This document shows positions 7,218 through 15,055 of a DNA stretch of 19,366 nucleotides, in pieces; the first letter of the stretch is position 1; each line of letters begins with the position of its first letter. The DNA is from Hyphomicrobiaceae bacterium UBA2767. Its GTDB lineage: Bacteria; Pseudomonadota; Alphaproteobacteria; Rhizobiales; Methyloligellaceae. The notes under the pieces were generated by a model. It did no database searches. It was not told the DNA's origin and saw only the letters and a list, made by a program, of their open reading frames with translations. The stretch covers positions 49,031-68,396 of the forward strand of contig DEIT01000237.1 in the NCBI GenBank assembly GCA_002352635.1, given 5' to 3'. The translations under genes and the position numbers were made by a program.

Positions 7218-8891
7218 ATGGCTGACATTTCGCCCAAGACCCCCGAGGACCTCAACCAGAGCCCGCCATTTGCAAACGTAAACCTTTATGAATCCAACAA
7301 GGTTTTGCAGGAGTGCGCCGTCCGCGAAGGCGCCATCATGGCGACAGCCGACTTGCATGCGTTCGGCGCCAGGGCGGGTGCCGCGGAAAATCTGGAGCGG
7401 GGATCGCGCGCAAACGCCAATATTCCAATTCTGACAAAGGATGCTTCACGGCCGGGGATGGGAAACGGGGTCGTTCAATATGACCCTGCCTATCATGCGC
7501 TGATGACCATCAGCATGGGTGCGGGGCTGCATTGTTCGACATGGGAGCATTTGAGCGGCAACGCTGTGCCAAGCCCGGGTGAGCATGTGGCAAGGGGCGC
7601 CACATTTTTTATGGCGGCGCAGATGGAGGCGGGACACTGCTGTCCCGTGACCATGACCCATGCAGCGGTTGCGGCGCTCAACCTTCAGCCGGACCTGCTC
7701 AAGGACTGGTTGCCGAAGATCCTGTCGCGTCAATACGACCCCGCATTCGCGCCCATCACGGCCAAGAAATCCGCCATGATCGGCATGGGGATGACGGAAA
7801 TACAGGGCGGCACCGACGTGCGCGCCAATCTGACCACTGCTGCGCCCCTCGATGGCGGGGGTGCGGGGACGCGTTACCAGATATCCGGGCACAAATATTT
7901 CATGTCCGCGCCCATGTGTGATGCGTTCCTCGTCCTGGCACAGGCACCGGGCGGGTTGTCCTGTTTTCTGATGCCGCGCTTTCTCCCCGATGGCGGGTTG
8001 AATGCGATTGATTTCCTCCGCCTCAAGGACAAGCTCGGCAACCGGTCCAATGCCTCCTCGGAGGTGGAGTTTCACTCAGCCCAGGCCTGGCTTGTCGGCG
8101 AGGAGGGGCAGGGCATCCGCACGATTCTTGAAATGGTGACGCTGACCCGGCTCGACTGTGCGATCTCCTCCGCCGGGTTGATGCGCTTTGCCCTTGCCGA
8201 CGCCATTCACATTTGCCGCCACCGGGCCGTATTTGGAAAAAGGCTTGTGGAGCAGCCGCTCATGGCGCGGGTTCTGGCGCATATGGCGCTTCACAGCGAA
8301 GCCGCCACCATGCTGGTGATGCGGCTTGCCCGCGCCTATGACCACACCCACGACGAAGGCGAGGCAGCCTATAAACGGCTGATGACGCCGGTCGTCAAAT
8401 ACTGGGTGTGCAAGACCGCACCGGCCTTCGCCTATGAGGCCATGGAGTGCCTCGGCGGGATCGGTTACGTCGAGGATGCATCCCCGCTTGCGCGGCTCTA
8501 TCGCGAGGCGCCGGTCAATGCCATCTGGGAGGGTTCCGGCAACGTGATGTGTCTTGATGTGCTGCGGGTGCTCCGGCAGTCACCGGAAAGCGTCAAGCTG
8601 GTGCTGGAGGCTTTTGCCGGTGCCCCGAGCGGAGAAAAGCGCGTGCGCGTCCTGCTGGCGCAACTCAAGGACCTGGTTGCCCGTCCGCATACGCTTGAAG
8701 GCAATGGGCGCGTCCTTGCCGGGTTGCTGGCTGATCTCGCCATTGCGACGCTGATGGTCGCCCACGCACCAGGCCATATCGCCGATGCTTATCTGTCCGC
8801 CCGCGAGGCGGCATCGGACAACGGACTATTCGGGGCTGTTGAACTGACGAGCGATCCAGTGCCCGTGCTTGAACGGGCACTGCCGGAGTAG
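7218..8891 (+). CDS. aidB: AidB-type acyl-CoA dehydrogenase family protein
   Basis: 557 residues, longer than ordinary acyl-CoA dehydrogenases and matching the AidB subfamily. E. coli AidB is an FAD protein of the adaptive response to DNA alkylation that binds DNA; its catalytic role is unresolved. The sequence follows AidB closely: an N-terminal NLYESNKVL segment, the FAD-binding loop GMGMTEIQGGTDV (189-201), DKLGNRSNASSEVEF, the dehydrogenase C-terminal motif ECLGGIGYVED and IWEGSGNVMCLDVLRVL. A C-terminal helical extension follows, as in AidB. It is divergent from pyrB and convergent with the sensor kinase gene 17 nt away. No alkylation-response (Ada) regulator is in the window. A different acyl-CoA substrate role cannot be excluded, but the subfamily assignment is strong. 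Confidence 0.92.
   Translation: MADISPKTPEDLNQSPPFANVNLYESNKVLQECAVREGAIMATADLHAFGARAGAAENLERGSRANANIPILTKDASRPGMGNGVVQYDPAYHALMTISMGAGLHCSTWEHLSGNAVPSPGEHVARGATFFMAAQMEAGHCCPVTMTHAAVAALNLQPDLLKDWLPKILSRQYDPAFAPITAKKSAMIGMGMTEIQGGTDVRANLTTAAPLDGGGAGTRYQISGHKYFMSAPMCDAFLVLAQAPGGLSCFLMPRFLPDGGLNAIDFLRLKDKLGNRSNASSEVEFHSAQAWLVGEEGQGIRTILEMVTLTRLDCAISSAGLMRFALADAIHICRHRAVFGKRLVEQPLMARVLAHMALHSEAATMLVMRLARAYDHTHDEGEAAYKRLMTPVVKYWVCKTAPAFAYEAMECLGGIGYVEDASPLARLYREAPVNAIWEGSGNVMCLDVLRVLRQSPESVKLVLEAFAGAPSGEKRVRVLLAQLKDLVARPHTLEGNGRVLAGLLADLAIATLMVAHAPGHIADAYLSAREAASDNGLFGAVELTSDPVPVLERALPE
8857..8882. terminator. Strong stem-loop at aidB 3' end, between convergent genes
   Basis: Perfect 10-bp arms CAGTGCCCGT (8857-8866) and ACGGGCACTG (8873-8882) enclose a 6-nt loop. 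It lies within the last codons of aidB, ending just before the stop, and faces the convergent sensor kinase gene whose stop is at 8909. Neither strand has a uridine run after it, so it may be a 3'-end stabiliser or a Rho-associated, bidirectional terminator. Confidence 0.5.
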
Positions 8892-8908
8892 CAGCGGCAA
8901 ACGAGACG

Positions 8909-10303
8909 TCAATCAGGCTTATCCTCCACATTCGGAAAGATGACGGACACACACAGTCCGGGCTGATTGTCGCTTAACTCAAGTGCTGCGCCATGGAGGT
9001 CGGCAATTGCCGCCACAAGGCTGAGGCCGAGGCCGTTGCCGGGTGTTGTCCGGCTTTTCTCAAGTCTATAAAGCCTGCGCAGGACATTCTCCCGCTCATC
9101 GGCAGGAATGCCGGGACCTGTGTCGGAGATATTCACGACCGGTCCGTCAGAACCCGGTCGGAGATCGATTTTCACGTCGGTCCCTGAGGGGCAATGGCGG
9201 AACACGTTCTCAAGCACATTGGCGAAGAGTTGCGTGAGGAGTTCAGGATCGCCGTCGATCATCGCTGGTTGGTCAGTGTGAAGATCGGCGGCGAATGTGA
9301 ACCCGGCATCATCAGCGACGTGTTCATAAGCCTCGGCGATGTTTTCAAGGACACCGCCCAGATCGATTCTTGCAAAGCGCGCTTTACGGGCACCGGCTTC
9401 GATCTGCGCAATTCGTAACAGAGCCTCAAATGTCTCGACGATGGCATCGATGTCGCCGGATGCCTCATCCAGCGCGACGCGATATTGCTTTACGGTTTTT
9501 GCGCTGCGCCGCACTGTGTCCAGACGTTGCTTCAAATGTCCGATCGGCGTTTTGAGGTCGTGGGCAATATCGGTCGAGATTTGACGCATGCTGGATATGA
9601 GGGCGCCGATACGGGCAAATGTCTCATTGATCCGGGCACTCACCTTGTCCAGGTCATCGCCGTGTCCGGTGAGCGGAATTCGTCGATCGAACTTGCCGCG
9701 CGCAACGGCTTCAAGTGTTGTGTCGATCGCCTGAATTCGGGCCTGTGCCCGAAAGCCAAGCCACGCTCCGCCGGCCAACGTCACCAGCAGTGTGATTCCC
9801 AGACTCCAAACCATACCGATCAGGATGACATCCTGGGCCTCCTCCAGGTCTTCATCGATATGTCCAATGAGCAACCGCCCTCCGGCAACCGGCCGCCACA
9901 GAGCGTAATAGTTGTCGTCCTTGTCGGTCTTCGTATTCTTCCGGGTGAATCTTATTTGCGATCCTTTGAGGACCTTCCAACCGGAGAAATGTTCCATCGG
10001 TTGAATGTCGCCGACTAATATCTTGCCGCTTCCATCTGTGAATATGGCGATTGTCTTGGGATCCCTGCGGCCAACGGACAGATGATCAACAACATTGAGA
10101 AACGCGTCGAGCCCTTCGTTTTTTTCGAGTTCTGCCAGCTGGGCATGGGTTTCCTTAACGCGTTGTTTGAGGTGCTGTTCGAGATCGCCGCTGACCTGGA
10201 AATAGAGAGCAGCGGATATGACGATCGAGGCGATCGAAAAGAGTCCGAAATATGCGGCGACAAGCCGAAATGCCGTGCTGCGCAAGAGCTTAGTCGGGTT
10301 CAT
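8909..10303 (-). CDS. Membrane sensor histidine kinase
   Basis: 464 residues. Two membrane segments (about 13-36 and 158-184) flank a periplasmic sensor domain of roughly 120 residues, followed by a HAMP linker, a HisKA dimerisation helix with the phospho-acceptor His248 in DIAHDLKTPIGH, and an HATPase domain: N box ANVLENVFRH (361-370), G1 DTGPGIP (394-400), G2 GNGLGLSL (422-429). It should autophosphorylate in response to an envelope signal and phosphorylate the regulator encoded immediately upstream. The ATG at 10303 overlaps the regulator's 3' end by 14 nt, typical of translational coupling; a TTG five codons earlier is less likely. The architecture is that of PmrB/QseC-like kinases, and proximity to an EptA homologue suggests envelope control, but the signal is unknown. 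Confidence 0.93.
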   Translation of the reverse strand: MNPTKLLRSTAFRLVAAYFGLFSIASIVISAALYFQVSGDLEQHLKQRVKETHAQLAELEKNEGLDAFLNVVDHLSVGRRDPKTIAIFTDGSGKILVGDIQPMEHFSGWKVLKGSQIRFTRKNTKTDKDDNYYALWRPVAGGRLLIGHIDEDLEEAQDVILIGMVWSLGITLLVTLAGGAWLGFRAQARIQAIDTTLEAVARGKFDRRIPLTGHGDDLDKVSARINETFARIGALISSMRQISTDIAHDLKTPIGHLKQRLDTVRRSAKTVKQYRVALDEASGDIDAIVETFEALLRIAQIEAGARKARFARIDLGGVLENIAEAYEHVADDAGFTFAADLHTDQPAMIDGDPELLTQLFANVLENVFRHCPSGTDVKIDLRPGSDGPVVNISDTGPGIPADERENVLRRLYRLEKSRTTPGNGLGLSLVAAIADLHGAALELSDNQPGLCVSVIFPNVEDKPD

Positions 10304-10967
10304 AAAGACTGTATCCAATGCTGCGCACGGTATGGAGCAGTTTCGGCTTGAACTTCCGGTCTATGGCGGAGCGCAATCTTGATATGTTCGTTTCCACAAC
10401 GCTGGTTTTGGGGTCAAAATGAAAGTCCCAAACCCGTTCCAGCAACATCGTGCGCGTGAGCACCCGGCCCTGGTTCCGCATCAGCAGTTCCAGCATCTTG
10501 AATTGGCGCGGCGGCAGATCAATCGTCTGGCCTGCCCGTTTCACGGTGCGGCTGATGACGTCCAGTTCAAGATCGGCGATCTTAAGCTGCCTCTCCTCTT
10601 TTTGCAGAGGTGGTCGTCGGGCAAGCGCGTTGATGCGGGCGTTGAGTTCGGAAAAGGCGAAGGGTTTTATGACATAGTCGTCCCCACCGGCTTCCAGTCC
10701 CTCTACGCGGTCATCGACGCCCCCCAGTGCGGTCAGGAAAAGGACAGGGGCTTTTGAGCCTGCGCCGCGCAAGGTTTTGACGAGCGCCAAACCATCGAGG
10801 CCCGGCAACATCCGATCGATGACGAGCACGTCATACTCGTTGGCCGATGCAAGCACCAACCCATCGGAACCATGTTCGGAATGATCAACGGTGTGGCCTT
10901 CTTCGACCAGGCCGCGCATGACATAGGCTGCCGTTTCGTGATCATCTTCGACGAGCAGGATTTTCAT
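10290..10967 (-). CDS. OmpR/PhoB-family response regulator
   Basis: 225 residues with a receiver domain and a DNA-binding winged helix. Acidic pocket residues lie in VEDD (6-9); the phospho-acceptor is Asp51 in VIDRMLPG; the switch Thr79 is in FLTALG; and Lys101 is in VIKPFA. The C-terminal domain runs from about residue 128, with LPPRQFKMLELLMRNQGRVLTR and the recognition-helix region SVVETNISRLRSAI. It is encoded immediately before, and overlapping, its partner kinase. An AGG about 8 nt upstream of the ATG is the only ribosome binding site, and a terminator-like hairpin lies just before it. Its targets are not shown; the divergent phosphoesterase/eptA promoter region about 1.2 kb away is a reasonable candidate. 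No match to the PmrA box was seen there. Confidence 0.95.
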   Translation of the reverse strand: MKILLVEDDHETAAYVMRGLVEEGHTVDHSEHGSDGLVLASANEYDVLVIDRMLPGLDGLALVKTLRGAGSKAPVLFLTALGGVDDRVEGLEAGGDDYVIKPFAFSELNARINALARRPPLQKEERQLKIADLELDVISRTVKRAGQTIDLPPRQFKMLELLMRNQGRVLTRTMLLERVWDFHFDPKTSVVETNISRLRSAIDRKFKPKLLHTVRSIGYSLYEPD

Positions 10968-10978
10968 AGTATGCGCCT

Positions 10979-11022
10979 AAAAAATCTATTCTGGCCGGTT
11001 CGCCGGGACTAACAACCAGAAT
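10979..11022 (-). terminator. Terminator-like hairpin between phosphoesterase and response regulator
   Basis: Read on the minus strand, ATTCTGG (11022-11016) pairs with CCAGAAT (10994-10988). An inner CCGG-CGAA-CCGG helix lies within, and a run of six T (10984-10979) follows. It lies downstream of the phosphoesterase stop (11088) and only about 12 nt before the response regulator ATG. It could end the phosphoesterase transcript or act as an attenuator in the regulator's leader. A competing hairpin, CAGAA/TTCTG (11032-11028 with 11021-11017), shares its 5' arm. Confidence 0.5.
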
Positions 11023-11087
11023 TGCCGTTCTGAAAATATTGTAACGCTATAAAATCAAAATAAGTGAGCACAACATACGCGCATGGT

Positions 11088-12179
11088 TCACAGCGGCAAT
11101 TCCGCCGAATTCTGCACCGTGATGGGCAACAGCAGATTGCGCTTCACGCAATCATCGGTCCCGCTATCTTTGGCTTCACCGCCGGGTGCGGAAAGGAACT
11201 GCCAGCCATAGCCGTTTGGTCCCAAATCGAGTTTGAGAATGCCCCAGGCCTTGGAAATAAGAGCCTCCGTAAACGACGCCGCTTGGGCGCCATAGACCAT
11301 CTTCGTCCCGCCGGTGCCGACAACGAAGGTGCGAATTCCCCGACCCGGCGCAATGTTTCCCCTCGGATCGACAGGCGCGGTGCGCTCGTAGAAATGGTTG
11401 TGTCCACTGAGGATAAGAGAGGCGCCATAGTTGTACAAAATACTGAACAATTTTCGCGAACCCCAGTCCCCGGAAGGGTCGCGTGCCGAAAATGCCGGCC
11501 TATGGAAAAAGGCCAGGATGCACCGTGCGGATGTCCTCGACAGGTCTGACTGCAACCACTTGACCTGTTCAGTGAAATCAGCCTCATAGAGCTCACTGTT
11601 GAGCGCTATAATGTGCCAGTTTCCGCGGTCGAAACTGTAGTAGCCCTTCCCACGCGGGCCTGCTCTTTCACCCCAGTAGGCAAAATACCCCGCAGCACGC
11701 GACCTCTTGTAATCATGGTTTCCCGGCACGGGGTGAAATCGTTTCCGCATCGATCCGAAATATTTATCAAAGCAATTCTTGTAACTAAACAGGCTGCCGT
11801 GTGGATACACGAGGTCACCGAGACCCAAAATCTCCGCATCGGCGAATTTGGCTGCAAGTCTGGATGTTTTTTCCGCACCTTCTGACACGCCATATGAGGC
11901 GATGTGATCATTGGAGACATAGTTGAGCCCGAGCTTCACATAGCCGACCAGATTCTTCGGCCTGCATCTGGCGACATCACCGAGTGCAATAAACGACGTG
12001 TTCTCGGACACCGGTGTTACTGATGCGGGAAAGGGGAGTTCGGGAACGGCATGCAGGTTGGTGTCGACTTCTATGGTGTCGCCAATGCCATTTCGTGCCG
12101 TGTGCCTTGATACAAATATCAGCAGAGCGCCTACGACCATCAACATGATCCATTGTTCCGGGCGTTTTGGCAGTCTCAT
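11088..12179 (-). CDS. Membrane-anchored calcineurin-like metallophosphoesterase
   Basis: About 363 residues from ATG 12179, which has a GGGGAAAG ribosome binding site; an in-frame ATG at 12209 would add ten residues. A single hydrophobic segment near the N terminus (WIMLMVVGALLIFVSRH) predicts a signal anchor with the catalytic domain in the periplasm. The two-metal phosphoesterase blocks are present in order: IALGD, LGLGDLVYP, VPGNHD, FFHRPAF and SGHNHFYER, with a YYSFDRGNWHIIALNSE stretch between as in purple acid phosphatase-like proteins. The substrate cannot be told from sequence; a phosphomonoester or phosphodiester in the envelope is plausible. It sits between a two-component system and a divergent phosphoethanolamine transferase gene, which suggests, but does not show, a role linked to phosphate or phosphoethanolamine decoration. 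Confidence 0.88.
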   Translation of the reverse strand: MRLPKRPEQWIMLMVVGALLIFVSRHTARNGIGDTIEVDTNLHAVPELPFPASVTPVSENTSFIALGDVARCRPKNLVGYVKLGLNYVSNDHIASYGVSEGAEKTSRLAAKFADAEILGLGDLVYPHGSLFSYKNCFDKYFGSMRKRFHPVPGNHDYKRSRAAGYFAYWGERAGPRGKGYYSFDRGNWHIIALNSELYEADFTEQVKWLQSDLSRTSARCILAFFHRPAFSARDPSGDWGSRKLFSILYNYGASLILSGHNHFYERTAPVDPRGNIAPGRGIRTFVVGTGGTKMVYGAQAASFTEALISKAWGILKLDLGPNGYGWQFLSAPGGEAKDSGTDDCVKRNLLLPITVQNSAELPL

Positions 12180-12536
12180 GGACTTTCCCCAACTGCGTAT
12201 GCTGTGCATTCGTGAGGAGAAGTCTTAGACGCGCCAGGTTGCGCCTGCTTTGCTCAAAATATACGGATTTGTAAGGTCACCGGACTTTCAAGGACCAGCA
12301 TCGCATTCGTTCCGTGAATTCCTTTTGCGAAGATGGTTGGAATCCGGATGCGGGTGCGCATCTGAGCGAACTTTACCAATTCGTATTGATCCGGAAATTT
12401 CCCCGCAAACTCCCCCCGCTAGAAACAGGTCCGATCATCCGATCAGCCCTTCGCGGCGCTGGAAGCGTGAGACGCTTTTCTGAAGAGCTCCGCGGGTTGC
12501 CGATTGGATGCAGTCTCTGTGGGGGTCCTTCATCCA
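12180..12536. promoter_or_regulatory. Divergent intergenic region between phosphoesterase and eptA
   Basis: 357 bp with no convincing gene. It must hold promoters for both genes. One weak plus-strand candidate is TTGCTC (12250-12255), 16 bp, TAAGGT (12272-12277). No tandem TTAA-type PmrA box was found. The only clear structure is the inverted repeat that reaches the eptA start codon. A 77-codon ORF at 12250-12483 has no recognisable features and is probably chance. Confidence 0.4.
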
Positions 12537-12538
12537 AT
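12503..12538 (+). repeat. Inverted repeat overlapping the eptA start codon
   Basis: Perfect 8-bp arms ATTGGATG (12503-12510) and CATCCAAT (12531-12538) with a 20-nt spacer. The right arm includes the first two bases of the ATG at 12537, and the spacer carries the G-rich stretch at 12521-12525 that would be the ribosome binding site. As RNA it would cover the start codon; as DNA it could be an operator. Confidence 0.45.
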
Positions 12539-14219
12539 GAGAATCCACCGTCCCGTGATCAGCGCAAATCTGCTTTGCGCAGCAGTGGTCATTTACGTCT
12601 TCCTGATAAGCAATCTGACCTTCTTCGAGAAAACTTTTCTCTATTTTGGCGATGGCAGAAGTCTGTACGGAGCGCTTTTCGCACTTTCGATACTCTGCGC
12701 CTTGATCGCCTTTTCAGTGTCTTTGTTTTCGTTTCGTTACGTCCTGAAACCGGTGGCGATGTTCGTAATTCTTGCCGGGACGGTCTCCGCCTACTTTGTC
12801 GACACCTACGGCATCATCATCGACAAGAATATGGTCGGCAGCGTTTTGGCCACGACGCCTCAGGAAGCCGGCGAGCTGGTTACAAGCGACCTGATCAGCT
12901 GGCTGGTCCTGACCGCCCTTGCTCCCTGCCTTCTGATCGCGTGGGCCAGTATCGAGTATTCTGCCGGTTGGATTGGATTGAGGAGCAAGGGCGCGATCAT
13001 TCTGGGATGCCTCATCCTGAGCGGTGCAATCGCAATCTCCAACTATTCCGCATTCTCAAGCACAATCCGGAACCACAAGGATCTCCTGAAAAGCCTCAAT
13101 CCCGTCAAACCGATCTCAAGCACTGTTTCCTATGCTATGCGGCGCGCGCGCAACGTGAAGCAGACGGTGAAAGCGATTGGAACGGATGCCCACCGGGTTG
13201 AGCTATCGCGTTTTGGCGCAAAACACCGTCTTGCAATTATCGTCGCGGGCGAGACCGCGCGGGCGAAGAGCTTTTCCATGAATGGTTACAGTCGCGAAAC
13301 AGACGGCGGGTTGAAGCGACGCGATGTTCTGAACTTCACGAATGCTTCAAGTTGCGGGACGCATACGGGCGTTTCTTTGCCCTGTATGTTCTCTGTTTAC
13401 GGGCGCTCGGAATTTCGCGAAACGAAAGCGCGATACACGGAGAACTTGCTGGACGTTCTTCAGCGTGCGGGCGTTGAGGTGAAATGGTGGGACAACAACA
13501 CCAGCAGTGCCAAGGTCGCGAACCGGATTCCGTTTGAGAGCGTGTATTATATTTCCGAACCGCCATATTGCAGTGACGAGGGATGTTTTGACGAAATTCT
13601 TGTCGCACGGCTGAAGACGCATTTGGCGTCGCTGAATCGGGATGCAGTACTGGTCATCCATCCGATCGGCAGCCACGGGCCCGCGTATTTCCGCCGGGTG
13701 CCGCCTGAGTTCAAAAAGTTTCAACCCGCATGCGAAACGTCAAAACTGTCAGCATGCACACGCGAAGAAATCATCAACGCCTATGACAACACCATCGTTT
13801 ACACCGATCACGTCCTGTCGAAGGTGATCGACCTGCTTCGTTCGGTATCGGACCGGTTCGATGGGGCGATGATCTATATGTCCGACCATGGGGAGTCGAC
13901 CGGCGAACTCGGATTGTATTTGCATGGCTTGCCGTATCTCATCGCACCCACGGAACAAACTTGGGTCCCATTCACGACGTGGTTGTCTGAAGGCATATCG
14001 ACGTCGGCGGGGATTGATATGGCGTGCATGCGAGCACGCCAGGATGACAGCGTCTCCCATGACAATCTGTTTCATTCGGTCCTGGGACTGATGGGTGTGG
14101 GAACGCATGTCTATGACAAGTCGCTGGATGTTTTCGGCAGGTGCCGCACAAAGGAAGGCGCATCGATTTCAGCTGCACAAGCGGGATACTCGAAGGCGAA
14201 ACGGCTTGCGCTCCCTTAG
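12537..14219 (+). CDS. eptA: Lipid A phosphoethanolamine transferase (EptA family)
   Basis: 560 residues from ATG 12537 (a TTG at 12504 is less likely). An inner-membrane enzyme that moves phosphoethanolamine from phosphatidylethanolamine to lipid A, reducing its negative charge. Five hydrophobic segments lie in the first 175 residues, followed by a periplasmic alkaline-phosphatase-fold domain. Zinc and catalytic residues are visible: Glu239 in AGETARA, the catalytic Thr277 in SCGTHTGVSLPCMFS, and Asp450-His451 in SDHGES. IGSHGPAYF, YDNTIVYTDH and SHDNLFHSVLG also match the family. Cysteines at 273, 283, 345, 350, 399, 407, 497 and 536 are likely to form disulfides. It is divergent from the phosphoesterase and two-component genes, recalling PmrAB/EptA loci. 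Its stop overlaps that of lptB. EptB or an OpgE-like acceptor is possible, as substrate choice is not readable here. Confidence 0.93.
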   Translation: MRIHRPVISANLLCAAVVIYVFLISNLTFFEKTFLYFGDGRSLYGALFALSILCALIAFSVSLFSFRYVLKPVAMFVILAGTVSAYFVDTYGIIIDKNMVGSVLATTPQEAGELVTSDLISWLVLTALAPCLLIAWASIEYSAGWIGLRSKGAIILGCLILSGAIAISNYSAFSSTIRNHKDLLKSLNPVKPISSTVSYAMRRARNVKQTVKAIGTDAHRVELSRFGAKHRLAIIVAGETARAKSFSMNGYSRETDGGLKRRDVLNFTNASSCGTHTGVSLPCMFSVYGRSEFRETKARYTENLLDVLQRAGVEVKWWDNNTSSAKVANRIPFESVYYISEPPYCSDEGCFDEILVARLKTHLASLNRDAVLVIHPIGSHGPAYFRRVPPEFKKFQPACETSKLSACTREEIINAYDNTIVYTDHVLSKVIDLLRSVSDRFDGAMIYMSDHGESTGELGLYLHGLPYLIAPTEQTWVPFTTWLSEGISTSAGIDMACMRARQDDSVSHDNLFHSVLGLMGVGTHVYDKSLDVFGRCRTKEGASISAAQAGYSKAKRLALP

Positions 14220-15055
14220 AGCGAAAACTCGCTTCCGAGATAGGTGCGCCGCACCTCTTCGTTTGCGATGACTTCCCCCGGAGTGCCGTGGGTCAGCAAT
14301 TCTCCATTGTGAATGATGTAAGCGCGGTCAACCAGATTGAGCGTCTCGCGGACATTGTGATCGGTAATGAGGACACCGATACCACGGTCGGTCAGATGCA
14401 TTACCAGGTCACGAATATCGCCGATGGCAATCGGGTCGATGCCGGCAAAAGGTTCGTCAAGCAGCATGAAGGTGGGACGGGAGGCGAGGGACCGCGCAAC
14501 CTCTACGCGTCGGCGCTCACCACCGGACAAGGCGATTGCCGGGGAATTTCGTATGCTCGTGATCCTGAACTCTTGCAGCAGCGCTTCCAGATGAGCCTCC
14601 CGCTGTTCCTTGTCGGGTTCCACGAACTCAAGCACTGCGCGAATATTCTGCTCCACTGTCAGCCCTCTGAAGATCGAGGCCTCCTGTGGCAAATAACCGA
14701 TGCCAAGGCGTGCACGGCGGTACATCGGCAACCGGGTGATGTCCTCACCGTCTATCAGGACCCGTCCCTCATCGGCGCGGATCAGGCCGGTGATCATGTA
14801 GAACACCGTCGTCTTTCCCGCACCGTTGGGTCCAAGCAGTCCCACCGTTTCGCCGCGCGCCAGCGACAGGCTGACACCACGAACCACCGCGCGCCTCTTG
14901 AAACTCTTTACGACGGACTCGACCGTCAACCGGCCGGCGGCGGCGTCTGGCAGGACGGAGACCTCTGCTTCGAAATCGTAGGGTTCATGCAATTCGTCGG
15001 CGAGATTGCGAGGAGAAGCGGATCGGCGGTTCGGAAACGAAAAAAATTTGTTCAC
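14216..15055 (-). CDS. lptB: LPS export ABC transporter ATP-binding protein LptB
   Basis: 279 residues from GTG 15055, which has a GGAAGAGG ribosome binding site about 10 nt upstream. LptB powers extraction of lipopolysaccharide from the inner membrane by LptFG and hands it to LptC. Walker A GPNGAGKTT is at 75-83, the Q-loop Gln124 in YLPQEASIF, the signature LSGGE at 176-180, Walker B FMLLDEP at 196-202 and the switch His233 in ITDHNVRETL. YLPQEASIFRGLTV and DHNVRETL are distinctive of LptB among ABC ATPases. About 40 extra residues precede the ABC domain. The frame stays open to 15397 but that part looks non-coding (arginine/proline-rich). The usual alphaproteobacterial neighbours lptC, lptA and rpoN are absent; instead it converges with eptA, stops overlapping by 4 bp. 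Confidence 0.93.
   Translation of the reverse strand: MNKFFSFPNRRSASPRNLADELHEPYDFEAEVSVLPDAAAGRLTVESVVKSFKRRAVVRGVSLSLARGETVGLLGPNGAGKTTVFYMITGLIRADEGRVLIDGEDITRLPMYRRARLGIGYLPQEASIFRGLTVEQNIRAVLEFVEPDKEQREAHLEALLQEFRITSIRNSPAIALSGGERRRVEVARSLASRPTFMLLDEPFAGIDPIAIGDIRDLVMHLTDRGIGVLITDHNVRETLNLVDRAYIIHNGELLTHGTPGEVIANEEVRRTYLGSEFSL

Noticed and set aside
12210..12503. PmrA-type tandem TTAA box upstream of eptA
   Set aside because: No such repeat with the right spacing was found on either strand, so regulation by the neighbouring system is only inferred from position.
12314..13201. 295-codon plus-strand frame overlapping the start of eptA
   Set aside because: It overlaps the EptA membrane segments in another frame and is arginine/serine-rich without domains.
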